Shown: positions 30,116 to 39,511 of the stretch, piece by piece
Position numbering within the stretch: the first letter of the stretch is position 1
How the letters are laid out: each line of letters begins with the position of its first letter
Assembly (NCBI RefSeq): GCF_020164535.1
Contig: NZ_JAIQZC010000001.1
Span: 930,001-994,000 of the forward strand
DNA length: 64,000 nucleotides
From: Psychroflexus montanilacus
GTDB lineage: Bacteria; Bacteroidota; Bacteroidia; Flavobacteriales; Flavobacteriaceae
Reading direction: 5' to 3'
Made by a program: the position numbers and the translations under genes
Notes under the pieces: model-generated
Databases searched by the model: none
Seen by the model: only the letters and a program-made list of their open reading frames with translations
Told to the model about the DNA's origin: nothing

Positions 30116-30716
30116 AACTATCATTTTTGATTTTGGTGATGTATTTCTCACCTTAGATAAATCGGCGACCGATAAGCATTTGAAAGCTCAAGGCATTTCT
30201 GAACTTGATGCGGAACTCATCAATGTTAACATGTCTTATGAGAAAGGATTAATCTCTACAGATGAATTCATTCAACACTACACTAAAAGATTTAGCAATC
30301 TTTTAGTAGAAGATTTTAAACTTGCCTGGAACTCGATTTTGATTGAATTTCCTCAAGAACGTTTGGAATTTCTAAAACAACTGAAGCAATCTGGTTCATA
30401 CAAGCTTATTTTACTTAGCAATACGAACGAGTTACACATTGACTGGGTAAAGAAACACATTTCTGTTTTTGAGGAATTTAAGTCTTGTTTCGATAAGTTT
30501 TATTTGACGCATGAGATACACTTCAGAAAGCCCGATGAAGCCATTTTTGAATTTGTTTTGAGAGAAAATAATTTAGACCCTGCAGACACTTTATTTGTTG
30601 ATGACACACTGGAGCATACACTTTCTGCTAAAAAACTTGGCATCCATACATGGCATCTTGATGCAGGAAAAGAAGAAGTCACAGAATTATTTTCCAAAAA
30701 ATCAGATCTATTTTGA
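30108..30716 (+). CDS. HAD family hydrolase (subfamily IA)
   Basis: A 202-residue phosphatase-like protein. Motif I is IIFDFGDVFLTLD (nucleophile Asp8), motif II is LLSNTNELH, motif III is the Lys in FRKPDEAIF and motif IV is TLFVDDTLEH. It overlaps ribD, and the pathway still lacks a universally assigned phosphatase for the pyrimidine phosphate intermediate. A role in dephosphorylating the RibD product is therefore an attractive inference, but general sugar-phosphate or FMN phosphatase activity is equally possible. Confidence 0.87.
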   Translation: MIKTIIFDFGDVFLTLDKSATDKHLKAQGISELDAELINVNMSYEKGLISTDEFIQHYTKRFSNLLVEDFKLAWNSILIEFPQERLEFLKQLKQSGSYKLILLSNTNELHIDWVKKHISVFEEFKSCFDKFYLTHEIHFRKPDEAIFEFVLRENNLDPADTLFVDDTLEHTLSAKKLGIHTWHLDAGKEEVTELFSKKSDLF

Positions 30717-31588
30717 TAGCACTACTTTTAAGTATTTTATCGTCCAGTGCAATTTATATTGTGTTCAAACTCTTTGGAAAATACAAGATCACAACGCTCA
30801 ATGCACTTATTGTCAATTATTTTATAGCTTTTATTCTTGGACTAATCTTTCAAGGAAATTTTTCTCTTGAAACGCTTTTAGAAGTAACTTCTAAAAATTG
30901 GTTCCTTGGCTCCATGGCCCTTGGAGCTATGTTCATTCTGGTTTTTTCACTTATGGTAATTACCACTCAAAAGGGAGGAATGTCTGTCGTATCTGTTGCT
31001 AGCAAAATGAGTGTCGCCATTCCGGTAGTTTTTGTCATTATTTATTACGACGAATCCTTAGGTCTGCTTAAAATTATAGGGATTGTCATGGCCTTGATTT
31101 CTGTGTATTTGGTTTCCGTTAGAAAACGGGACGGATTGAGTATTGATATGAAGTATTTTATTTTTCCGTTGATGGTCTTTCTGGGTAGTGGAATTATAGA
31201 AAGCAGCATCAAGTTTTTGGAAAACACCTATGTCCCGAATGATGAAGTTTCACTATTTTCTGCCAATACATTTTTCTTTGCCTGTGTAACAGGCATACTG
31301 TTTTTTGGAATCAGGAGACTGCAGGTTAAAACAAGTTTTAGAAGCAAAGATGTTTTAGGAGGTGTGCTGCTGGGAATTCCTAATTATTTCTCAATTTACT
31401 TTTTCATTTTGGCCCTCAGAATTGATGGGCTGGATAGCTCCAGCATTTTCATTATAAATAATGTAAGTATCGTTTTGCTCTCAACACTTTTAGGTATCGC
31501 CTTTTTTAAAGAAAGGGTAATTATCAAAAACTGGATAGGAATCGCAATTGCGATTTTAAGCATTATCCTGATTACGTACACGCAGTAG
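30713..31588 (+). CDS. EamA/DMT family transporter
   Basis: A 291-residue inner-membrane protein with about ten hydrophobic segments arranged as two EamA-like repeats (first at about 1-135, second at about 145-290). The start is TTG overlapping the HAD stop (TTGA). Family members export amino acids or nucleotides, or take up various metabolites; the substrate here is unknown. Its end overlaps the convergent PAP2 gene by 33 nt. Confidence 0.85.
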   Translation: MIALLLSILSSSAIYIVFKLFGKYKITTLNALIVNYFIAFILGLIFQGNFSLETLLEVTSKNWFLGSMALGAMFILVFSLMVITTQKGGMSVVSVASKMSVAIPVVFVIIYYDESLGLLKIIGIVMALISVYLVSVRKRDGLSIDMKYFIFPLMVFLGSGIIESSIKFLENTYVPNDEVSLFSANTFFFACVTGILFFGIRRLQVKTSFRSKDVLGGVLLGIPNYFSIYFFILALRIDGLDSSSIFIINNVSIVLLSTLLGIAFFKERVIIKNWIGIAIAILSIILITYTQ

Positions 31589-32137
31589 CTTTGGCTCTGA
31601 TATAAAGTAGAGTTTCGAGAAAATAATACCGAGCATAGTCCCTACAAAAGCTCCAACGATGACATCGCTCGGGAAATGTACGCCCACAAATATCCTACTT
31701 AATGAAAATAGGATTGGCCAAATAAATATAAGCCCTAAGTATTTATATTTCGATTTTAGAACTAAAAAGATAAAAACAGTTGCAGCAAATGAAGTTGATG
31801 CATGACCAGAGAAGAAGCTATAATTTGAAGGCTCATATAGAATTTTTATTAAATCCATGAGATCTTCAGTAATGTTTGGTCTATCTCTGGCTACAAAAAA
31901 TTTGGTAAGTTCTGTAACCAAGTGAGTAACACCTACTGTTACGAATACAGAAAGGATACCAAGTAAACTTTTTTTTAAATTGGATTTATAGAAAAACAAT
32001 AGAATAAGAAAAACATAGAATGGGATCCAATGCTTGGAATAGGTGACCAATATCCAGAAAGGATCTAAGGCATCTGGACTAAGATTATTCAAAAAAACCA
32101 TTAAATCCCAATCCCAACGAGATGGATTTAACTCCAT
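31556..32137 (-). CDS. PAP2 family phosphatase
   Basis: A 193-residue membrane phosphatase with five or six hydrophobic segments. The three PAP2 motifs are complete: K-x6-RP (KFFVARDRP), SGH (FFSGHAST) and SRx5HxxxD (SRIFVGVHFPSD). The likely substrate is undecaprenyl pyrophosphate or phosphatidic acid type lipid phosphates. It shares one nucleotide with the tatA stop. Confidence 0.9.
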   Translation of the reverse strand: MELNPSRWDWDLMVFLNNLSPDALDPFWILVTYSKHWIPFYVFLILLFFYKSNLKKSLLGILSVFVTVGVTHLVTELTKFFVARDRPNITEDLMDLIKILYEPSNYSFFSGHASTSFAATVFIFLVLKSKYKYLGLIFIWPILFSLSRIFVGVHFPSDVIVGAFVGTMLGIIFSKLYFISEPKLLRVRNQDNA

Positions 32138-32439
32138 TAAAACCGTCTTTTAATGGGACCAATCGCATCTTCAACTTCATCTTTCAATTTTGAAGTTTTA
32201 GATTCAATAGATTTGGTGTGGTCTTCCACTTCTTTTTTGATATCAAAGTCAAAATTATGCTCTTTTTTCTGCTTGGTAATTTCGGTTTTTATTTCATCTG
32301 TAGCATGACGAAAAGACTTCATTGTTTTCCCAAAAAATCTAGCTATTTCAGGAATCTTATCGGCCCCGAAAACCATAATCAGAATAAACAGAATAAAAGC
32401 TATTTCTGCACCACTAATAAAAAGAGGTAAATTTATCAT
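32137..32439 (-). CDS. tatA: Sec-independent translocase TatA/TatE
   Basis: A 100-residue single-span protein. The N-terminal membrane helix (about 5-24) is followed by the FGADKIPEIARFFGK amphipathic hinge and a charged lysine/glutamate-rich tail, all typical of TatA. It forms the pore of the twin-arginine pathway with TatC, which is not in the window. Confidence 0.92.
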   Translation of the reverse strand: MINLPLFISGAEIAFILFILIMVFGADKIPEIARFFGKTMKSFRHATDEIKTEITKQKKEHNFDFDIKKEVEDHTKSIESKTSKLKDEVEDAIGPIKRRF

Positions 32440-32504
32440 ATTGCAAATATACTGGTCTAAGACTAGACAGCGAAATATAAAATTTTAAAACTTAGATAAG
32501 CTTA

Positions 32505-33419
32505 TCAAAAAATAGAAACGCCTGTTAAAGAGGTTAGTTCTTCCAGCACCTTCATTCCTAGGGCAGAATTTCCTTTTTTGTTGAGCATGGGACTCCAGAC
32601 TGCAACCGAATATTGTTTAGGATGTACAGCCACAATACCCCCTCCTACACCACTTTTCCCTGGCAGTCCAACTCTAAAACTAAATTCTCCAGCTTCATCG
32701 TAAAACCCGCAAGTCTGCATGATAGAGTTGATACGCTTTACGCTTTGGCGGTCGATGACTTTTTCCTGAGTTTGAAAATGTTTCCCTTCATTTGCAAAGA
32801 GCATAAAGGCTTTGGAAAGTTGCTCACATGTCATTGCAATAGAACATTGGTAAAAGTAAAAATCCAAAACTTTGTCTGTGTCATTATTTATATTTCCCAA
32901 AGATTTCATGTAGTTCACCAAAGCTTTATTTCTGTAACCGTGTTTTTTTTCGCTCTTTGCAACAGACTCATCATAGTGTATATCATTGTCACCGCATAAC
33001 TTTCTCACGAATTCCAATAAATCGTCTTTAGGATGGTCAAGAACGCTAAGTAAGGCATCTGCAACAACAATAGAGCCAGCATTTATAAAAGGATTACGAG
33101 GAATCCCATGTTCTCGTTCTAATTCAGTGAGAGAATTAAAGGCTGTACCTGAAGGTTCTACATCTACGCGTTTCCAAAGCTCTTTACCCAAAAGTTCTTT
33201 AGCTATTGTAAGTGTAAATACTTTAGATATACTTTGAATTGAAAATTTTTCCTGGCTATCCCCAAACTGAAATGAAGCACCGTCTTGACAGAAGAGATAA
33301 ATTCCAAATTTAAGCGGATCCACTTTGGATAATTCTGGGATGTAGCCAGCTACTTTCCCCATGCCTTCTTTTGGAGTAAACTCTTTTTGAATAACATTTA
33401 AAATTGATTGATAATCCAT
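32505..33419 (-). CDS. glsA: Glutaminase
   Basis: This enzyme hydrolyses L-glutamine to glutamate and ammonia. The 304-residue protein has the serine-beta-lactamase-like motif SISK (Ser63, Lys66), EPSGTAFNSL, NPFINAGSI and the C-terminal GLPGKSGVGGGI. The length matches bacterial GlsA. It is separated from pepE by 3 nt and probably co-transcribed with it. Confidence 0.95.
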   Translation of the reverse strand: MDYQSILNVIQKEFTPKEGMGKVAGYIPELSKVDPLKFGIYLFCQDGASFQFGDSQEKFSIQSISKVFTLTIAKELLGKELWKRVDVEPSGTAFNSLTELEREHGIPRNPFINAGSIVVADALLSVLDHPKDDLLEFVRKLCGDNDIHYDESVAKSEKKHGYRNKALVNYMKSLGNINNDTDKVLDFYFYQCSIAMTCEQLSKAFMLFANEGKHFQTQEKVIDRQSVKRINSIMQTCGFYDEAGEFSFRVGLPGKSGVGGGIVAVHPKQYSVAVWSPMLNKKGNSALGMKVLEELTSLTGVSIF

Positions 33420-33422
33420 GGA

Positions 33423-34121
33423 CTAAAAGTTAATAAGACTCTTTGGACTTAATTCGTAGGCTTGTTTTCCTGGTTCAAAAATTATCGCTGGCAGATTACC
33501 TTCTAAAATTATATGAGAACCTTCCATTTTTATCCAACTCCCTTCTCGTAGCCCAACTACAATAACTGGATTCAAGTTCTGAAATTCTTTAATTCGAGTC
33601 TCACGAGTCTCTCCTTTGTGAGTAGACGAACTGTCGGGGTCCTGGTAATGTGGGTTGATGTTAAAATTGAGTATTCCAAGGGTCTCAAAAGATGGGGGAT
33701 AAACGATAGGCATATCATTGGTTGTTTGCATAGAAACTCCGCAAATATTACTACCAGCACTGGTTCCAAGATATTTAGTTCCTTTTATTATGCTTTGTTT
33801 TAAGACAGACATTAAACCAAGATCGTGTAATTGTTTTACCAAAAGAAAAGTATTTCCACCACCAACAAAAATTGCTTTGGCCTCAGAAATTGCTTTCTTC
33901 ATGTCTTTACACTCATGCAATCCCTTTACGATGTGAACAATATCTTCTAAACCCTTCTTAGCCTTTTCTGTGTAATGCTGATGAGAAATTCCACCAGGTC
34001 TTGCAAATGGGATGAATAATACTTCATCAACTTTGTCAAAGTGAGTTTTTAAAGCTGGTTTCAAATATTCCAAATAAGAGCTTCCATGTATCGTGGAAGT
34101 ACTCGCAATGATAGCTTGCAT
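33423..34121 (-). CDS. pepE: Alpha-aspartyl dipeptidase (dipeptidase E)
   Basis: A 232-residue S51 serine peptidase that cleaves Asp-X dipeptides. The nucleophile lies in LGTSAGSNI (Ser121), preceded by FVGGGNTFLL. The downstream NINPHYQDPDS supplies the catalytic histidine region. It lies directly upstream of glsA; together they could feed aspartate and glutamate pools. Confidence 0.94.
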   Translation of the reverse strand: MQAIIASTSTIHGSSYLEYLKPALKTHFDKVDEVLFIPFARPGGISHQHYTEKAKKGLEDIVHIVKGLHECKDMKKAISEAKAIFVGGGNTFLLVKQLHDLGLMSVLKQSIIKGTKYLGTSAGSNICGVSMQTTNDMPIVYPPSFETLGILNFNINPHYQDPDSSSTHKGETRETRIKEFQNLNPVIVVGLREGSWIKMEGSHIILEGNLPAIIFEPGKQAYELSPKSLINF

Positions 34122-34225
34122 ATACTAATTGTCTTTAGTTCTACTTTATCGGCTTAACATAAATTTAGTAGCAAAATTAGGATTGCATATCTGAATTTTT
34201 AAGTAGATTGTACAAAAAATAACAT

Positions 34226-35005
34226 ATGCGACTGATCTCTACTTTTATCATACTTTTTTTTATTCAAAACCTCTCTGCACAAATCGGCGATCGCGTTTTT
34301 GTAGCTGGTGAAGTTATAGTACCACTGGATGGAGAAGTTTCTCAAATAGAAATCACCAACCAAAATTCTAAAGAAGGTACTATTACCAATCAATATGGTC
34401 AATTTGGAATTTCCGTAAAAGAAGGAGATCGGTTAAGATTTGAAGCTATACAGTATCAAAACTTTACTGTAGTTGTTGACGAAAATATTGTGAAAAACAA
34501 AAAAATGACTATCAAGATTAATGATGAGGTCAATACCTTAGATGAAGTTATAGTAAAACCTTACGATCTGGAAGGAAACATAGAAGTTGATGTTAAAAAA
34601 GTGGAAGTTAATTTTTATGAAGCTCCAAAATCGGAAAAAGTCATCAATGAGTATGAAGGCGAACAACCAACAATACGATCACAAACACTTACTGAGAATT
34701 ATACCACAGAAGAACGTTTCATTAAAAACGGACTAAACATAGCCAATATATTTAGAGAAATACTTTCCTCTAAAGAAGTTGCTGAGGACCACAAACTACC
34801 CAGAGATGTAGATGTAATGGTAAGAAAAATGTATAAAGATTCATTTTTCAAAGAGAATCTCGACATTGATGAAGAAAACATCAACGAATTCATTTTTTAC
34901 GTAGAAGACAAAGGTTTAACTAAAAAAATGCTCCAAAAAGGTAACGAATTAGATCTCATAGATTTCTTGATTAAGAAGTCAAAAGATTTTAAAGATAGAG
35001 ACTAA
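34226..35005 (+). CDS. Secreted carboxypeptidase-regulatory-like domain protein
   Basis: A 259-residue protein with a cleavable signal peptide (residues 1-18, ends near LSAQ). A CarboxypepD_reg-like beta-sandwich follows at about 25-110, with TNQYGQFGISVKEGDRLRF and a TLDEVIVKPY segment like that preceding TonB plug domains. No TonB-dependent barrel follows. The C-terminal half is helical and charged. It is a paralogue of the next gene. The function is unknown; an envelope location is likely. Confidence 0.8.
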   Translation: MRLISTFIILFFIQNLSAQIGDRVFVAGEVIVPLDGEVSQIEITNQNSKEGTITNQYGQFGISVKEGDRLRFEAIQYQNFTVVVDENIVKNKKMTIKINDEVNTLDEVIVKPYDLEGNIEVDVKKVEVNFYEAPKSEKVINEYEGEQPTIRSQTLTENYTTEERFIKNGLNIANIFREILSSKEVAEDHKLPRDVDVMVRKMYKDSFFKENLDIDEENINEFIFYVEDKGLTKKMLQKGNELDLIDFLIKKSKDFKDRD

Positions 35006-35006
35006 T

Positions 35007-35750
35007 TTGAAAAAGATCCTATTTTTAATAATGATTTTCCCTTCTCTTTTGATGGCTCAAGAAACTTTGATGAAAGGGAGAATCTACGCAGATTCCATTG
35101 GTGAGTATCAGGTCAATATCATCAATATCGATCAACAAATAGGCAGTGTTTCCAACACTAAAGGTAACTATGAAATAAAAGCAAGGGTTGGGGATTCCAT
35201 TTTATTCACCTCTCTTCAACACAGAACTTACACCATTAAGGTTGATAAAAAGAATTTAGAAAATGACACCTCTATATTTCTGGAACTTCAGGTTAATGAG
35301 CTTCCAGAGGTTACTCTTAACCAATATAATCTTTCAGGGGATTTGACAAAAGATATTGATAAGGTGAAAGTGAATTTCGTAGACCAGAGACAATTTGGGT
35401 TTGGCGTACCTAGAGAACTCGAAAAAATAGACAGAGAACTCTACATCTCAAGTACTGGAATGCTTACACCTCTTATTTATGCCATCACCGGCGAAACAAA
35501 ACGGCTAAAGCAGCGCAAGGCAAATGCAACTGTGAGGTCAAATCAAATCAAAATCATGAGACAGGTTTCAAGTGATCTTATCACAAAAGACTTAAAGATT
35601 CCAGAAAAATATATTGAGGATTTCGCATATTTTTGTGCTGAAGATCTTAAAACCATGTCTATTGTCAATAAAAATGATCCTTTAGCTTTGATCGACGAAT
35701 TAAAGTTGAAGGCTATTGCATACCTAAAATTAAAAGAGACTCAAGAATGA
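35007..35750 (+). CDS. Secreted carboxypeptidase-regulatory-like domain protein, paralogue
   Basis: A 247-residue protein with a signal peptide (FPSLLMAQ). The same layout as its upstream neighbour is visible: SNTKGNYEIKARVGDSILF, then ELPEVTLNQYNLSGDL and KVKVNF. These can be aligned with the neighbour's TNQYGQF, LDEVIVKPYDLEGNI and KVEVNF segments. The start is TTG, 1 nt after the previous stop. It overlaps the DUF6702 gene by 4 nt. This is a diverged tandem duplication of unknown function. Confidence 0.8.
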   Translation: MKKILFLIMIFPSLLMAQETLMKGRIYADSIGEYQVNIINIDQQIGSVSNTKGNYEIKARVGDSILFTSLQHRTYTIKVDKKNLENDTSIFLELQVNELPEVTLNQYNLSGDLTKDIDKVKVNFVDQRQFGFGVPRELEKIDRELYISSTGMLTPLIYAITGETKRLKQRKANATVRSNQIKIMRQVSSDLITKDLKIPEKYIEDFAYFCAEDLKTMSIVNKNDPLALIDELKLKAIAYLKLKETQE

Positions 35751-36253
35751 AGCTTATTGCTGCCTTATGTATTTGGTTGTCGTTTTCAACACCTACAATT
35801 TCATATCACGAATTTTACCTGAGCGTTACAGATATCAATTATGTTCAGGATGAAAAAAGTCTGCAAATCATTTCCAGAGTTTTTACTGATGATCTGGAAA
35901 ATGTTATCAACACAAGGTATGAGAAGGATTTTAAACTTATACCGAGATTCGAAGTCGAAGAGATAGACACATATATTAAAAAATACATTCAAACCAAGTT
36001 TATCTTAGAAACGAATCAAGGGCGATTGCCTTTAAAGTATCTAGGTAGAAAATATGAAGATGATATGGTATATTTGTTTCTTGAGGTAGAAAATATTGAC
36101 GACTTTGAATATTTATCTGTAGAAAATTCAATGTTAACTGATTTATTTGAGGACCAAAAAAACATGATTCATTTTAAATCAAATGATTTTAAAAAAAGTT
36201 TCATTTTAGAAAAAGAACTTTCAAAAAGAAAAATAAATTATAACACTAAATAA
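35747..36253 (+). CDS. DUF6702 family protein
   Basis: A 168-residue protein with an N-terminal hydrophobic signal. The opening HEFYLSVTDINY, the IISRVFTDDLE segment and the central PLKYLGRKYEDDMVYLFLEVE segment are typical of DUF6702 proteins encoded just upstream of an M1 peptidase in flavobacteria. It is probably periplasmic, with no known role. It is coupled to the previous gene and 10 nt before the peptidase. Confidence 0.8.
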   Translation: MKLIAALCIWLSFSTPTISYHEFYLSVTDINYVQDEKSLQIISRVFTDDLENVINTRYEKDFKLIPRFEVEEIDTYIKKYIQTKFILETNQGRLPLKYLGRKYEDDMVYLFLEVENIDDFEYLSVENSMLTDLFEDQKNMIHFKSNDFKKSFILEKELSKRKINYNTK

Positions 36254-36263
36254 CCCACTGCAT

Positions 36264-38588
36264 ATGAATTTATTTAAATACACAAGTCTATTATTATCTA
36301 TTCTTGTTTTATCGGTTTCTGGATATGCCCAGGAAGAAAAAGAGGAAGAGAAGCAAGAAGGGCATACCAATCAAAACAAGTTTAGACAACTTTATGATGA
36401 GTTTGCCACCCCAAACGTTTACAGAACTGCATCTGGGGCACCTGGTCACCAATACTATCAAAATACGGCGGATTATGAAATGGACATTACTCTAGATGAT
36501 GAAAATACGCGTCTGTATGGTAAGGAAACCATTACCTATACCAACAATTCTCCAGATGCCTTGCAATATTTATGGGTGATGCTTGATCAAAATATAAGAG
36601 CAAAAGACAGTCCTGCAAAAGAAAGGAATAGTAGTGAATTTGCTCCTGTAACTCCTGCTGGTAGTTTTGTGAATTCTCATATGAAAGCAGATTTTGATGG
36701 CGGATTTAATATTCAAAAAGTTCATAAAGATGGCGAAGAGCTTCCTTATACCATAAATTACACAATGATGCGTGTGGATATGGACAAACCTCTTATGCCG
36801 GGTGAGTCTTATGAATTTTCTATTGAGTGGGATTATTTAATAAACAACCATACTGTGAATGGAGGCCGCTCTGGCTATGAGTATTTTGAAGAAGATGATA
36901 ACAGAGCTTATGTTATAGCTCAATTCTTTCCAAGAATGGCAGTCTACAATGACAAAGAAGGCTGGCAGAATTATCAGTTCTGGGGAAGTGGAGAATGGTC
37001 TTTACCTTTTGGGAATTATGATGTAAAAATTACTGTTCCAGAAGATCATATTCTGGATGCAACTGGAAAATTACAAAACAGGAAGCAAGTATTTAGCAAA
37101 ACCATGCTAGATCGTTATGAGAAAGCTAAAACTTCCTATGACGAACCAGTAGTGATTGTCACCGAAGAAGAAGCCATTGCCAATGAAAAAATAAATGCAA
37201 CCAAAACAAAAACCTGGGAATTTAAAGCCGATATGGTAAGAGATTTTGGATTTGCAACTTCCAGAAAATTCATTTGGGATATGATGGCTGTAAAAGTTGG
37301 CGATAAAGATGTTATGGCCGTGTCTCTATACCCAAAAGAAGGAAATCCGCTTTGGGAAGACTGGTCTACCAGAGCAGTTGCAAGTACGCTGGAAACTTAT
37401 AGCAGTTTTACTTTTGAGTATCCTTATCACAAAGCCATTTCTGTTCATGCCAAAAGCCAGGGGATGGAATACCCTATGATTTGCTGGAATTATGGAAGAC
37501 CAGACGAAAACGGATTTGTTTCGGATAGAGTGAAATTTGGAATGATGAGTGTAATCATTCATGAAATTGGCCACAATTTCTTTCCAATGATTGTAAATAG
37601 TGATGAGAGACAATGGGGCTGGATGGATGAAGGTCTTAATACATTTATGCAGTATTTATCAGAACAGGAATTTGCCAAAAAACACCCAGAAATTCTACAG
37701 GGCAATGAAGAAACTTACGAAAAGTACCCTTCTAGAAGAGGTGAGCCTTCAAAAATCGTAAATTACATGAAGGGAAATCAGGATTTTATTTCCCCAATTA
37801 TGACCAATCCTGAACAGGTATATCAACTTGGAAACAATGCTTATGGCAAACCTGCTACTGCTTTGAATATATTGAGAGAAACGGTTATGGGAAATGAGCT
37901 TTTTGACTATGCTTTCAAAACCTTTGCACAACGCTGGATGTTTAAACATCCTACGCCAGAAGATTTCTTTAGAACTATGGAAGATGCTTCTGCTGTTGAC
38001 CTTGATTGGTACTGGAGAGGATGGTTCTACACCACAGATTATGTAGATATTGGCATTGAAAATGTAGAAAATTATTTCATCACCAGTAACCCCACAACCG
38101 AAGGAAAAGCTCTATTGGCCAGATATGGTATAGATGATCCGGAAAATGACCCGCGCACCAAAGATGCTGTTTATCTGTTATCTGCAGATAGTGAAGATTT
38201 TGAAGCGTCAATGAAAGAGGGCGATCCTCTCGAAAACGCTCCAAAACTTCGTGAATATCTTATGGATAATTTCACTCAATCTGAGATTGATGAAATGAAG
38301 CATCCGAAACACATTTATGAAATCACTTTCAACAAACCTGGAGGATTGGTAATGCCAATTATTGTTGAATTTCATTACGCAGACGGCACATCCAAAACTG
38401 TAAAATATCCAGTCCAGGTTTGGAGAAAAAATGACTCTGAAGTAAAAAAAGCCATCTTTTCTGAAAAAGAAATCGTGAAAATGGTCGTAGACCCTATGCA
38501 AGAAACTGCAGATGTGGATACTTCTAACAACACATGGCCTAGAGAAAATAATAAAAGTGAATTTGATTCTTTTAAGGAAGGAAAATAA
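36264..38588 (+). CDS. M1 family metallopeptidase
   Basis: A 774-residue exported zinc aminopeptidase-like enzyme. After a signal peptide (SGYAQ) comes an N-terminal beta domain with YEMDITLDDENTRLYGKETI. The catalytic HEIGH is at 433-437 and the third ligand Glu456 in WMDEG sits at the proper 18-residue spacing. The usual GAMEN motif is replaced around GRPDENG. A C-terminal domain follows. It likely trims peptides in the periplasm and ends a four-gene operon with its own terminator. Confidence 0.92.
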   Translation: MNLFKYTSLLLSILVLSVSGYAQEEKEEEKQEGHTNQNKFRQLYDEFATPNVYRTASGAPGHQYYQNTADYEMDITLDDENTRLYGKETITYTNNSPDALQYLWVMLDQNIRAKDSPAKERNSSEFAPVTPAGSFVNSHMKADFDGGFNIQKVHKDGEELPYTINYTMMRVDMDKPLMPGESYEFSIEWDYLINNHTVNGGRSGYEYFEEDDNRAYVIAQFFPRMAVYNDKEGWQNYQFWGSGEWSLPFGNYDVKITVPEDHILDATGKLQNRKQVFSKTMLDRYEKAKTSYDEPVVIVTEEEAIANEKINATKTKTWEFKADMVRDFGFATSRKFIWDMMAVKVGDKDVMAVSLYPKEGNPLWEDWSTRAVASTLETYSSFTFEYPYHKAISVHAKSQGMEYPMICWNYGRPDENGFVSDRVKFGMMSVIIHEIGHNFFPMIVNSDERQWGWMDEGLNTFMQYLSEQEFAKKHPEILQGNEETYEKYPSRRGEPSKIVNYMKGNQDFISPIMTNPEQVYQLGNNAYGKPATALNILRETVMGNELFDYAFKTFAQRWMFKHPTPEDFFRTMEDASAVDLDWYWRGWFYTTDYVDIGIENVENYFITSNPTTEGKALLARYGIDDPENDPRTKDAVYLLSADSEDFEASMKEGDPLENAPKLREYLMDNFTQSEIDEMKHPKHIYEITFNKPGGLVMPIIVEFHYADGTSKTVKYPVQVWRKNDSEVKKAIFSEKEIVKMVVDPMQETADVDTSNNTWPRENNKSEFDSFKEGK

Positions 38589-38610
38589 ATAACAAACTAA
38601 AAGTATGCAA

Positions 38611-38641
38611 AACGCTAGTTTTAATAAAACTAGCGTTTTTC
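38611..38641. terminator. Bidirectional terminator between the M1 peptidase and lipid kinase genes
   Basis: A perfect 12-bp stem (AACGCTAGTTTT and its complement) with a 3-nt AAT loop is followed by Ts on the plus strand. The minus strand also ends in a short T-run. It lies between convergent genes and serves both. Confidence 0.92.
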
Positions 38642-39509
38642 ATTGAATAAAAGTCAATGAATTTGGTAATACTTTGATGTTGATTTCAGTAAATTCTTCG
38701 ATAACTTCTCCGTCAATTTGCAGGAGTCTAGGTTGTTTGAATTTTACTTTAGCAGATTTAGCCTGAATCGTTTCCAGATTTTCGGTGGTATAATCTTCAT
38801 CAAATTTAGACAAAGCGGCTCCTATCAAGTCTGAAAAGTCCATAGCCCGCACTAAAACAAATTCAAAGAAACCATCATTCATTTTACCAATGGAGTTAAG
38901 AGGAATTCCAGTACCAAATCGTCTTCCATTACAGATGGCCAGCATTACTCCTTTTCTTTGATATTCCATCTGTTCTGTCTCAATTTCAAACTCAAAACTC
39001 TTAGGGTTTTGAAATTCTGTCCAAAAGTGTTTGGCATATGTCAGCATCCCTCGGGAACCATCTTTTTCATAGTTGTATACAAGATTAGCATTGGCGCCTA
39101 TATCCCCAAGATGTAGCAATAAGAAATTGTCATTGATCGATAGCAGATCCAGATTGGTGGTCCGATCAGATTTCAGGAATTTCTCGAATAGTATCCTTGG
39201 AGAATTCGTCAAGTTAAGCTCTACTGCCATACCATTAGCTGACCCCATGGGTATAAAACCAACCTTAATTTTATACTCCATAAGTGGTTGTAGAAACATA
39301 TTCAAAGTCCCATCACCACCTACAATAATTACTTTTTTCGGGGAATAAGAACTTATAATTTCGTCAAATTCTTTGCAATCATCCTTACCTGAGGTTTTAT
39401 ATATATGGTAATCTAAATTTGACTTTATCATCATTTTTTTAGCAAAATCGATAAAATCATTTTTATTCTTTCCCCCAGATACAGGGTTAATTACGAGAAG
39501 GATGTCCAT
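38640..39509 (-). CDS. Diacylglycerol/sphingosine kinase-like lipid kinase
   Basis: A 289-residue DagK_cat family enzyme. The N-terminal INPVSGGKNK and the nucleotide-binding GGDGT at 64-68 are present, followed by GFIPMGSANGMAVEL. It phosphorylates a lipid hydroxyl, with diacylglycerol or a sphingoid base (common in Bacteroidota) as candidate substrates. It lies 2 nt after an App1-type phosphatase gene, a kinase-phosphatase pairing. Confidence 0.88.
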   Translation of the reverse strand: MDILLVINPVSGGKNKNDFIDFAKKMMIKSNLDYHIYKTSGKDDCKEFDEIISSYSPKKVIIVGGDGTLNMFLQPLMEYKIKVGFIPMGSANGMAVELNLTNSPRILFEKFLKSDRTTNLDLLSINDNFLLLHLGDIGANANLVYNYEKDGSRGMLTYAKHFWTEFQNPKSFEFEIETEQMEYQRKGVMLAICNGRRFGTGIPLNSIGKMNDGFFEFVLVRAMDFSDLIGAALSKFDEDYTTENLETIQAKSAKVKFKQPRLLQIDGEVIEEFTEINIKVLPNSLTFIQ

Positions 39510-39511
39510 TT

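Noticed and set aside
34226-35750. The two regulatory-like proteins as fragments of broken TonB transporters
   Set aside because: Each has a full signal peptide, a complete reading frame and a paralogue of similar length, with no barrel remnants nearby.
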